The notes under the pieces: model-generated
The model's input: only the letters and a program-made list of their open reading frames with translations
Database searches by the model: none
What the model was told of the DNA's origin: nothing
Translations under genes and position numbers: made by a program
Assembly: GCA_028702395.1 (NCBI GenBank)
Contig: JAQVOV010000113.1
Span: 1-5,135, forward strand
Origin: Candidatus Omnitrophota bacterium
GTDB lineage: Bacteria; Omnitrophota; Gorgyraeia; JABMRN01
Reading direction: 5' to 3'
DNA: 5,135 nucleotides
Part shown: positions 1 to 5,135 of the stretch, piece after piece
Layout of the letters: every line of letters starts with the position of its first letter
How positions within the stretch are numbered: position 1 is the stretch's first letter

Positions 1-426
1 TTCAAAACCCTTTTTAGAAATATCATTTAAGGAAGATACCTCAGTTAAAAGCTGTTGCTGTATATCTAAAGCTTTTTTGCTTTTGTCATAACCATAATAA
101 GATTTTATAACTTGCAAAACAATATCATTTTTTATTCTTTCATAATCATTCTGAACAATATCCATGTTCACATTAGCCTGTTTTAAACCATACCACAATT
201 CTCCTCCATAATATAATGGCTGTTTATACTCAACCGAAAGCTTACGTCCCCAGTAATGCCCTTGTTCTACTTTTCCTCCGTATTCGTCATACTTCCCCTG
301 CAATTTAGGCCCTAAGTTTCTTTTTGCTTCAAGAACTTTTAATTTTGATAACTGTATCTGTTTTTGTGCTATTTCAAGCTGCACATTATTCTTTAGAGCA
401 ACTTCTATGCAATCCTGTATTGTCAG
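1..426 (-). other. TolC/OEP-family outer-membrane factor domain, N-terminal part
   Basis: About 142 residues match the first repeat of the TolC/outer-membrane efflux family (Pfam OEP type). An opening helix LTIQDCIEVALKNNVQLEIA has the usual L-(T/S)-hydrophobic...A-L-x-N-N pattern. A second helical stretch runs to a Gly-Pro-rich turn (RNLGPKLQGKYDEYGG). Then come probable beta strands with the family's P-L-x-x-G-G motif (YKQPLYYGGELWYGLKQAN), and a long helix ends KKGFE, where a conserved Gly often begins the next helix. The window ends near the middle of the family's usual 400-450 residues; the second repeat should follow beyond base 1. TolC trimers form an outer-membrane barrel with a periplasmic helical tunnel for export of proteins or small molecules. 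The substrate cannot be inferred. Confidence 0.82.
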
Positions 427-2364
427 TAATCCTTCTGGAATAACTTTGTCATTTATACTGCCCAAGAGCAGCTCAAGATTTTCTCTATTAACACCTTTTA
501 TCATGGAAAAAGATCTGTTTTCAAGATCTTCCTTAAGCTTAACTCTCTGTTGTTGTTCTTTCAATTTCATTTGTGCCTTTGCAAGCCATTCATCTGCGAT
601 CTTATTTTCAGTATCTGTTGCTATAGTTTGTTTAAAATTCTCAACGGCTTCTTCATAATTTGCAACCTTATAATTCTTGACCCCTTCCCTAAAAGATTCT
701 TCGGACCTTTTTATCTGTTCCTGTTCCTGCTTTTTTTCCTTCTGATTCTTCTTTATCTTAGACATTGCGTTCTTATACGGAACATATGCAGGTCTCAACT
801 CCAGTGCCTGATTCAAGCTCTCTATTGCATTTTCATAATCTTGTCTTTCAGACAGCTCCATTGCACTATCATACAATTTATCAGCCTGATCATTATTCTG
901 TTCTGTTTTCGTTTGAGCCTGTATTTCACTATAAGTTTCCTTAAGAAGCATTCCTGCTTTTTCATTATTAGGATCAGCTTCTAGTGCCTTATTTAGAATA
1001 TCTTTTGCCTTATCAAAATTTCCTTTATAAAAATAATTTTGAGCTTCTGTAAAAAGTTTTGTTGAGTTTTTTACCTGCTCTTTGAGATCTTCTTTTTCCG
1101 ATATCCTTTTTTCGGTTTCACTCATGTAAAACTTTATCTGTTCATTGTCATTATCCAATTTACTGGCACTGTTAAGTTTTGCTTTAGCTTTCAGGTATTC
1201 ATTATTATCAAAATCCTTAACAGCCTGTTCAAAAAATTCCATGGCTTGTTCCCGGTCTACTTCTTCTTTTATTTTTTCCTGCATCTGTTTTGCTTCTTCA
1301 TTTTTAGGATCAAGTTCCAAGCCCTGTTCTATTATTGAAATAGCCTCTGCGTATTTTTGTTCATCAAAAAGATCCTTAGCTTTATTGAATAAACTCTGGA
1401 TGTTTTCTTCTTTTTGTATAACTGCTTTTTGCTCTTCAATTTTTTCATCAACTTTTTCAATTATTTTTGGGGCTTTTTTGTTAGAAGGGTCCAAGCTAAG
1501 CACCTCTTCCAGTTCACTTTTAGCTTCTTGGAAAAACCCTTTTCTGAAATTATCCTCTGCTTTTGCCAGCAACTCTTTTGATCTCTTTATAGCCTCTTTT
1601 TTGTTTTTTTCCTCTTCTATCCTTGAATTTATTTTTACCAAAAGCTTCTGAGATTCCGGGGTATCATGCGTTTGTATTGAGGAATTTATATATTTATAAG
1701 CGCTTTGCATCTTTTCATCATTAAAAGACCTTACTGCTTTGACATATAGGTCTTTGGCTTTTTTTTGGGTCTTTTCCTTTTCCTCTGCATCTTTGATCGC
1801 TTTTTGTGTTTTTTCCAATTGCTCTTTTATAGAGTTGTTTTGAGTATCCAACGCAAGTGCTTCTTCAAAATTCATTTGTGCTTTATCGTATTCCCCTTTA
1901 TTAAAACATTCGATCCCTTTTTCAAGAAACTCCTTTGCTTTCTTTTCTTTCTGCTGATCTATAAGATCTTTTTCCTTTATTTTTTCAGGTTCTTGTTTAG
2001 GCTTTTCTGCCTTTACTTCTTTTTTCTCAAGAGCTATGACTTCAACATTTTTTTTACTATTATCATCTTTTTTATTCTGAGTTTCCTTGTTATTACCTTG
2101 TATTTTTCCCAAAAGCTCTTTATATTCTGAATTATCAGGCGAAATTAAAATAGCTTTTTCAATATAATTCAAAGCTTTCTCTTTTTTTCCCCTTTCGAAC
2201 ATATCATTGGCTTTTTTGTATTCTTTCTCTGCTTTATCAAAATTCTCTTTTTGTTTTTTTTGCTGTTTTATGGCATTTTCAACAGTATCATAAAGTTCTT
2301 TGGCATTTTGATTTTTAGGATAAAATGCGTTTAGCTCTTGACACAATCTCTTTTGCCTGCTCAT
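1..2364 (-). CDS. TPR-repeat/TolC-like outer-membrane factor, downstream fragment (3' end outside window)
   Basis: This frame has no stop from 2385 to base 1, so the gene runs out of the window. I translated it codon by codon. It gives the second half of TPR-like unit 15, unit 16, a Lys/Glu/Pro linker, units 17-24, a connector and about 142 residues of a TolC/OEP-family domain. The coordinate 2364 is the ATG a gene caller could choose; an AGGA lies only two bases before it, too close for a good ribosome site. ATG 2379 is also possible. More likely there is no start here: protein similarity continues seamlessly from the upstream frame, with the break near 2320. The fragment has no signal peptide, yet a TolC domain must be exported, which again argues that its N-terminus is the upstream frame. 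Expected role: outer-membrane channel of an export or efflux system, fused to a periplasmic helical-repeat rod. A real split into two proteins cannot be excluded. Confidence 0.85.
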   Translation of the reverse strand, partial: MSRQKRLCQELNAFYPKNQNAKELYDTVENAIKQQKKQKENFDKAEKEYKKANDMFERGKKEKALNYIEKAILISPDNSEYKELLGKIQGNNKETQNKKDDNSKKNVEVIALEKKEVKAEKPKQEPEKIKEKDLIDQQKEKKAKEFLEKGIECFNKGEYDKAQMNFEEALALDTQNNSIKEQLEKTQKAIKDAEEKEKTQKKAKDLYVKAVRSFNDEKMQSAYKYINSSIQTHDTPESQKLLVKINSRIEEEKNKKEAIKRSKELLAKAEDNFRKGFFQEAKSELEEVLSLDPSNKKAPKIIEKVDEKIEEQKAVIQKEENIQSLFNKAKDLFDEQKYAEAISIIEQGLELDPKNEEAKQMQEKIKEEVDREQAMEFFEQAVKDFDNNEYLKAKAKLNSASKLDNDNEQIKFYMSETEKRISEKEDLKEQVKNSTKLFTEAQNYFYKGNFDKAKDILNKALEADPNNEKAGMLLKETYSEIQAQTKTEQNNDQADKLYDSAMELSERQDYENAIESLNQALELRPAYVPYKNAMSKIKKNQKEKKQEQEQIKRSEESFREGVKNYKVANYEEAVENFKQTIATDTENKIADEWLAKAQMKLKEQQQRVKLKEDLENRSFSMIKGVNRENLELLLGSINDKVIPEGLLTIQDCIEVALKNNVQLEIAQKQIQLSKLKVLEAKRNLGPKLQGKYDEYGGKVEQGHYWGRKLSVEYKQPLYYGGELWYGLKQANVNMDIVQNDYERIKNDIVLQVIKSYYGYDKSKKALDIQQQLLTEVSSLNDISKKGFE
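427..561 (-). other. Connector between the TPR array and the TolC-like domain
   Basis: About 45 residues: a charged helix (KEQQQRVKLKEDLENRSFSM), then a segment with NLELLLGSINDKVIPEG leading directly into the TolC helix. Its sole ATG (504-502) has no Shine-Dalgarno sequence and is not followed by a signal peptide, so the TolC-like domain is unlikely to be made as a separate protein from here. This supports a covalent fusion. Confidence 0.65.
562..1941 (-). repeat. TPR-like repeat block 3 (units 17-24)
   Basis: Eight units precede the TolC-like domain. They are closer to the TPR consensus than those of block 1: unit 19 ends LSLDPSNKKA, unit 20 LELDPKNEEA and unit 22 LEADPNNEKA. Unit 22 (KLFTEAQNYFYKGNFDKAKD) shows the aromatic-11, A-20, A-27 and P-32 positions well. 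Charged helices of about 25 residues again separate the units. As the block nearest the channel domain, it would lie closest to the periplasmic mouth of the outer-membrane barrel if the protein is exported. Confidence 0.82.
1942..2100 (-). other. Lys/Glu/Pro/Asn-rich low-complexity linker 2
   Basis: About 53 residues between units 16 and 17. The first part is polar (KETQNKKDDNSKKN). It is followed by a Lys/Glu/Pro stretch (EKKEVKAEKPKQEPEKIKEK). It has no TPR pattern or hydrophobic core and is probably a flexible or extended spacer, like linker 1. Together the linkers divide the visible array into 14, 2 and 8 units. Confidence 0.7.
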
Positions 2365-2413
2365 ATTCCTTTTTCTCATAAGAATCTAAAGCTTGCTCAT
2401 ATAAACTATTAGA
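2101..2413 (-). repeat. TPR-like repeat block 2 (units 15-16)
   Basis: Two units sit alone between the two low-complexity linkers. Unit 15 begins SLYEQALDSYEKKEYEQAKE and is interrupted by the frameshift near 2322-2325. Unit 16 includes KKANDMFERGKKEKALNYIE followed by the consensus turn ISPDN. Both keep the G/A-8, A-20 and P-32 positions once the frame is repaired, which is the main evidence that the two reading frames belong to one gene. Confidence 0.8.
2315..2334 (-). other. Frameshift point joining the two halves of the gene
   Basis: The upstream frame reads EIVSRAKRILS-stop. The frame one base further on reads YPKNQNAKELYDTV. Deleting one base from the four-base run at 2322-2325 (A on the plus strand, T on the coding strand) gives SRAKRIYPKNQNAKE. 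This aligns residue for residue with unit 9 (SQAIEIYPDNEKAKE), including the conserved Y-P-x-N turn. A single-base insertion or an assembly/sequencing error is therefore the simplest reading. A programmed +1 shift is less likely: the last sense codon before the stop is TCC, and its tRNA would pair poorly after slipping to CCT. Confidence 0.85.
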
Positions 2414-5135
2414 TAAGTCTATCTGCTTTTGAAGTTTTTCTTTTGCTGGATCATCTTTTTTGTCCTGTTCAGGTTCAATGCTCTCTTTTTCGACAGATTC
2501 CTGTTTTGCGATCAACGGGCTTTTTTCTATCTCTATTTTTTTTGTATCAGGGCTCTCTTTAGCTTGAGATATGTCAGCTAAAACTTCTTTTTCTATTTTT
2601 TCAATGTATTTTTGTGCATCTTTGTTTTGCGGATCTATTTCCAATACCTTCTTGAACTCAACTTTTGACTCAGCTAGATGTTTTGTCTTGAAAAGTTCTT
2701 TTGCTTTTTCTGAAGTTCTCTTTATTTTTTTCTCCCTTAGTTCAGCTTCTTTTTCTTTTTCGTCTTTTTTAATTCTTTCTAATAATTTTTCGGCCTGAAC
2801 ATTTCCGCTATAGACAATAAGAGCTCTGCTTAAAAGGTCCTTTGCCTGTCCGACCTCTTTACCTGCATATATCTCTTTTGCCTGTTCATATATTTTTTGA
2901 GATTCCATTATTCTGTTATTTTCTTCCTCTATCTTTATTTGATTGTTTACCTTTACAAGCATGTTTATTGCCTGCTCATTACTGGAATAAACATTTATTG
3001 CTTCTTTGAATTTTTCTTTTGCAAAAACATATTTTTTTTCTTTAAAAAGTTTTTGGCCTTGTTCGTAAATATCCTGAGACTGCAGTATCTTTTGATCCTC
3101 GTTCTCTTTTTCTTCTGCTTCTACCAAACTTTTTTTTGCCGATATATTCAGCGGGTTTGTTTCTATTGACTCTTTTAGAAGCTCTTTAGCTTGAGAACTC
3201 TCCCCGGTTTTAAGTAATTTCTGTCCTTGCTCATAAAGTTTATTTGATTCTTTTTCCTTTTCTCGTTCAAGTTTCCTCTGCTGAGCTTTTAATCTAGCTT
3301 TGTCCAAAATAACTTGCACACTTTCGTCATTAGGATAAAGTTCTCCGGCTCGTTCAAGCATTGTAATAGCGACTTCATATTGCTGATCATCATAACTTTC
3401 AATACCTTTTTCCACTAGCCTTTGAGCCATTGGTTTATTTTTTTCTTTCTTTTTTTTCTGTACTATAACACTTTGTGTTTCTTTTATTTTTTCTTTTGCT
3501 TTTTCATTATCCGGATATATCTCTATTGCCTGAGAAAAAGCCACCACGGCTTTCTCAGGCTCATTATCATTTAAAAGCTGTTCTCCGCTTTGCACTAATT
3601 CATTGGACCTTATTACAAGATCTTCTTTCTCCCGGCTTTCCCTGATAATAGCCTTTGTTTTTTCAAGTAATTCCTCTGTTTTTTCATTTCTGTCCAAAGC
3701 AAGGGATTGTTCTAATTTTTCTGCGGCTGACACAAAAGATCCATTTTTTACCAGCACATTAGCCTCTTCATATAATTCTACGGCTTTACTTTGCTTTTCT
3801 TTTTCCATACGTTCATTTTCCACTTTATCATCTATTGCTTTTATATATTCTTGCGCCTCTTTGTCAAGCGGGGCTAACATCAAAACTTCATTGAACTCTT
3901 TTTTTGCATTTTGAAGTTTTCCGTCATCATACAAGGAGATCGCTTTTTCTCTTATTTTGCCAAGTTTTTCTTCCAGCTTATTACTTTGTTCCTTTTCTTT
4001 TTCTTCATCTTTAATTGCAATATTTACCTTAAGTAAATACTGAATGGCCTGCTCATTGGTTTTATATATGTAAATAGCTTTTTCAATGCTTTTTTTTGCT
4101 TCTCTATATTTTTTATCCTCAAAAAGTTTTCTGCCGTTTTCCAGTTCTTTATTTGATAAAGACAATAATTGCTCTTCCTTATTCTGCTGGAAAATGATTT
4201 CCTGTACCTTTTCTAGATATTTTTTACTTTCTTTATTCTCGCTATTTTCGTTTAAAGAAGCATCTAAAAGATCTTTTGCCTTTTTATAATCTTTACTCTT
4301 AAAAGATACTATTGCTTTTTTAAAAAGTTCTTGCGAATTGATCTTTGCCTGCTTTTCTGCTTCTATCTTTTTTTGGAACTCTTCTATTTGCCCAATACCA
4401 TCCATTGCCTGCTTATTATTTTGATCTAATGCAATGATCTCGCTATAATATTTCCTTGCTTTATCCAGCTTACCTTGTTTCTGTTGTGCTTGTGCATTAG
4501 AAAGCATTTTAGAGATCTTCTCTTCTCTTTCAATTCTTTCCTTTTCTTTCTCACTATCTTTTTTTACATTGTCTATATAATCCCTGAATCTTGTTTCTCC
4601 TGATAAATTCAAACCTTTCTCGAACACCTCTATTGCAGCACTGAATTTCTTATCTTTGTATAACTGATCTCCCTGCTTGTAAAATTCTTCTATTTTCTTT
4701 TTCTTTTGCTCTCTGACCAATATCTCTTCTTGGGCTTTCTTTAAATATTTATCTGCATTTATATTCTCAGGATCTTCCTTTAACGCTTCAGCCAAAGATT
4801 GTTTTGCCTTATCATAATCTTTGCTGTTATATGCCTCTATCCCTTGCTTTGCAAGATCTTCTGCTCTTATCTTTTTCTGTTTTTCCTGTGCAATAGTTTT
4901 TTGAAGCTTATCTAATTGTTCAATACCATCTATTGCCTGCTTATTATTTTGTTCTAGTGCAAGAATTTCATTGAAATAGTCCTTGGCTTTTTCCAGTTTC
5001 CCTTTTTCCTGTTGTGCTTGTGCATTAGAAAGCATTTTTGAGATTTTCTGTTCTTTTTCTTCTCTTTCTTTTTTCAGCTTTATATCTTCTTTGATCAAAT
5101 TTATATAATCCCTAAAGCGCTGATCTGAAGAGAAC
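2315..5135 (-). CDS. Giant TPR-repeat protein, upstream fragment (5' end outside window, ends at a frameshift)
   Basis: The frame is open from the window edge at 5135 (first full codon 5134-5132) to a TAA at 2317-2315: 939 complete codons with no true start. The TTG at 5098 is internal, because in-frame residues before it (RFRDYIN) match the later repeat (RFRDYID). The protein is almost wholly alpha-helical, very rich in Lys, Glu and Gln, with no membrane segment or catalytic motif. It carries 14 TPR-like units (G/A-8, Y/F-11, A-20, F/L-24, A-27, often P-32) joined by charged helices, then a Pro/Lys/Glu linker, then the first half of unit 15, where the frame ends. TPRs are protein-interaction scaffolds. 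The next frame continues the same pattern into a TolC-like domain, so I infer this is the N-terminal part of one frameshifted gene rather than a complete protein. If exported, its signal peptide lies upstream of the window. A cytoplasmic or myosin-like coiled-coil protein is the alternative if the two halves are really separate. Confidence 0.9.
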   Translation of the reverse strand, partial: FSSDQRFRDYINLIKEDIKLKKEREEKEQKISKMLSNAQAQQEKGKLEKAKDYFNEILALEQNNKQAIDGIEQLDKLQKTIAQEKQKKIRAEDLAKQGIEAYNSKDYDKAKQSLAEALKEDPENINADKYLKKAQEEILVREQKKKKIEEFYKQGDQLYKDKKFSAAIEVFEKGLNLSGETRFRDYIDNVKKDSEKEKERIEREEKISKMLSNAQAQQKQGKLDKARKYYSEIIALDQNNKQAMDGIGQIEEFQKKIEAEKQAKINSQELFKKAIVSFKSKDYKKAKDLLDASLNENSENKESKKYLEKVQEIIFQQNKEEQLLSLSNKELENGRKLFEDKKYREAKKSIEKAIYIYKTNEQAIQYLLKVNIAIKDEEKEKEQSNKLEEKLGKIREKAISLYDDGKLQNAKKEFNEVLMLAPLDKEAQEYIKAIDDKVENERMEKEKQSKAVELYEEANVLVKNGSFVSAAEKLEQSLALDRNEKTEELLEKTKAIIRESREKEDLVIRSNELVQSGEQLLNDNEPEKAVVAFSQAIEIYPDNEKAKEKIKETQSVIVQKKKKEKNKPMAQRLVEKGIESYDDQQYEVAITMLERAGELYPNDESVQVILDKARLKAQQRKLEREKEKESNKLYEQGQKLLKTGESSQAKELLKESIETNPLNISAKKSLVEAEEKENEDQKILQSQDIYEQGQKLFKEKKYVFAKEKFKEAINVYSSNEQAINMLVKVNNQIKIEEENNRIMESQKIYEQAKEIYAGKEVGQAKDLLSRALIVYSGNVQAEKLLERIKKDEKEKEAELREKKIKRTSEKAKELFKTKHLAESKVEFKKVLEIDPQNKDAQKYIEKIEKEVLADISQAKESPDTKKIEIEKSPLIAKQESVEKESIEPEQDKKDDPAKEKLQKQIDLSNSLYEQALDSYEKKEYEQAKEIVSRAKRILS
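2414..2581 (-). other. Pro/Lys/Glu/Ser-rich low-complexity linker 1
   Basis: About 56 residues between units 14 and 15 lack the TPR pattern. They contain repeated E-K, S-P and E-P dipeptides (for example KKIEIEKSPLIAKQESVEKE) and are predicted to be flexible or extended. It resembles in composition the spacer regions of periplasm-spanning proteins such as TonB, but shows no regular X-Pro repeat. I infer a hinge in the rod; no function can be read from the sequence. Confidence 0.7.
2582..5029 (-). repeat. TPR-like repeat block 1 (units 1-14)
   Basis: Fourteen degenerate units follow one another at about 56-60 residues each, longer than a canonical 34-residue TPR. Each has a TPR-like helix pair (pattern LYxxGxxLxxxKxYxxAKxxF, then xxAxxxxPxNxxA) followed by a Lys/Glu-rich helix of about 25 residues. 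Examples are KLYEQGQKLLKTGESSQAKE (unit 11) and DIYEQGQKLFKEKKYVFAKE (unit 12). Position P-32 is often replaced (YSSN, YSGN, DRNE), so profile searches may detect only some units. The block probably forms an extended superhelix or rod. The unit count is by eye and could be off by one at either end. Confidence 0.82.
4381..5135 (-). repeat. 528-bp (176-residue) higher-order tandem duplication
   Basis: Bases 4909-5135 match 4381-4607 at a constant offset of 528 bp, exactly 176 codons or three TPR-like units. Identity is highest around 4481-4510 versus 5009-5038 (30 identical bases) and in the stretch containing attgcctgcttattattttg. At protein level both copies contain EKISKMLSNAQAQQ, then a unit ending QNNKQA, and finally RFRDYI. 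The earlier copy in gene order runs out of the window, so more copies may lie upstream. The high nucleotide identity suggests a more recent duplication than the rest of the array. Confidence 0.85.

Noticed and set aside
502..504. Independent start for the TolC-like domain at the ATG 504-502
   Set aside because: No Shine-Dalgarno sequence precedes it and no signal peptide follows, although a TolC protein would need one.
407..984. Plus-strand open frames at 407-658 and 550-984 with hydrophobic, membrane-like translations
   Set aside because: They are antisense to the TolC/TPR frame. Their Phe/Leu/Ile/Ser richness is the complement of Lys/Glu/Asn codons, and they lack ribosome sites and recognisable domains.
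1145..2130. Plus-strand open frames at 1145-1651 (Ser/Phe-rich) and 1765-2130 (Phe/Leu-rich)
   Set aside because: These are antisense shadows of units 16-21. Low-complexity Ser/Phe/Leu composition mirrors the Lys/Glu-rich minus-strand protein, with no family motif.
2315..2326. Programmed +1 ribosomal frameshift like that of prfB
   Set aside because: The stop context is TCC TAA, and slipping from TCC to CCT gives poor pairing. I see no Shine-Dalgarno-like stimulator at the required distance, and the single-base repair of the repeat motif is simpler.
1741..3480. T-runs as rho-independent terminators
   Set aside because: The runs are on the strand opposite the gene, lie within coding sequence, and have no G+C-rich hairpin before them.
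2571..4289. Plus-strand open frames at 2571-2798, 2897-3169, 3603-3914 and 4086-4289
   Set aside because: All lie inside the long minus-strand coding frame and show only the compositional echo of TPR/charged-helix codons.
2940..5060. Recurring short motifs such as gcctgctcatt or attgcctgcttatt as a CRISPR or regulatory repeat array
   Set aside because: Spacing is about 180 bp or its multiples and in frame, and the motifs encode the conserved NxQA segment of the TPR-like units, so they are protein repeats.
5096..5098. TTG at 5098 as the start of the upstream frame
   Set aside because: The frame stays open to the window edge, and the residues before the TTG (RFRDYIN) are homologous to a later repeat (RFRDYID), so the start lies outside the window.

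Overview
The window is protein-coding from end to end on the minus strand, with no intergenic DNA, RNA gene or promoter that I can support. It appears to lie inside one very large gene that enters at base 5135 and leaves at base 1, so neither the true start nor the true stop is visible. Read 5'->3' on the minus strand, the product is a long array of TPR-like helical repeats (24 units by eye) with very Lys/Glu-rich connecting helices. A short connector then leads into the N-terminal part of a TolC-type outer-membrane factor domain, which is cut off by the window edge.

Layout in gene order: 5135-5030, the tail of an earlier repeat and a charged helix; 5029-2582, TPR-like units 1-14; 2581-2414, a Pro/Lys/Glu/Ser-rich low-complexity linker; 2413-2101, units 15-16; 2100-1942, a second Lys/Glu/Pro/Asn-rich linker; 1941-562, units 17-24; 561-427, a connector; 426-1, the TolC-like domain. 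The reading frame breaks once, inside unit 15. The upstream frame stops at 2317-2315, while the frame one base further on is open from 2385 to base 1 (778 stop-free codons from 2334) and continues the same repeat pattern. Removing one base from the four-base run at 2322-2325 would restore a perfect TPR motif (I-Y-P-K-N), so a 1-bp insertion or a sequencing error is the simplest explanation.

The organism is probably a diderm (Gram-negative-type) bacterium, because TolC-family channels sit in outer membranes. The DNA is strongly A+T-rich with AAA/GAA-dominated codons. Giant TPR-rich envelope proteins suggest an uncultured, AT-rich lineage such as Omnitrophota or Elusimicrobiota, but this is only a guess from general knowledge. 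If the protein is exported, the repeats would form an elongated periplasmic rod covalently attached to an outer-membrane export channel. The most interesting feature is this giant TPR-rod/TolC fusion.
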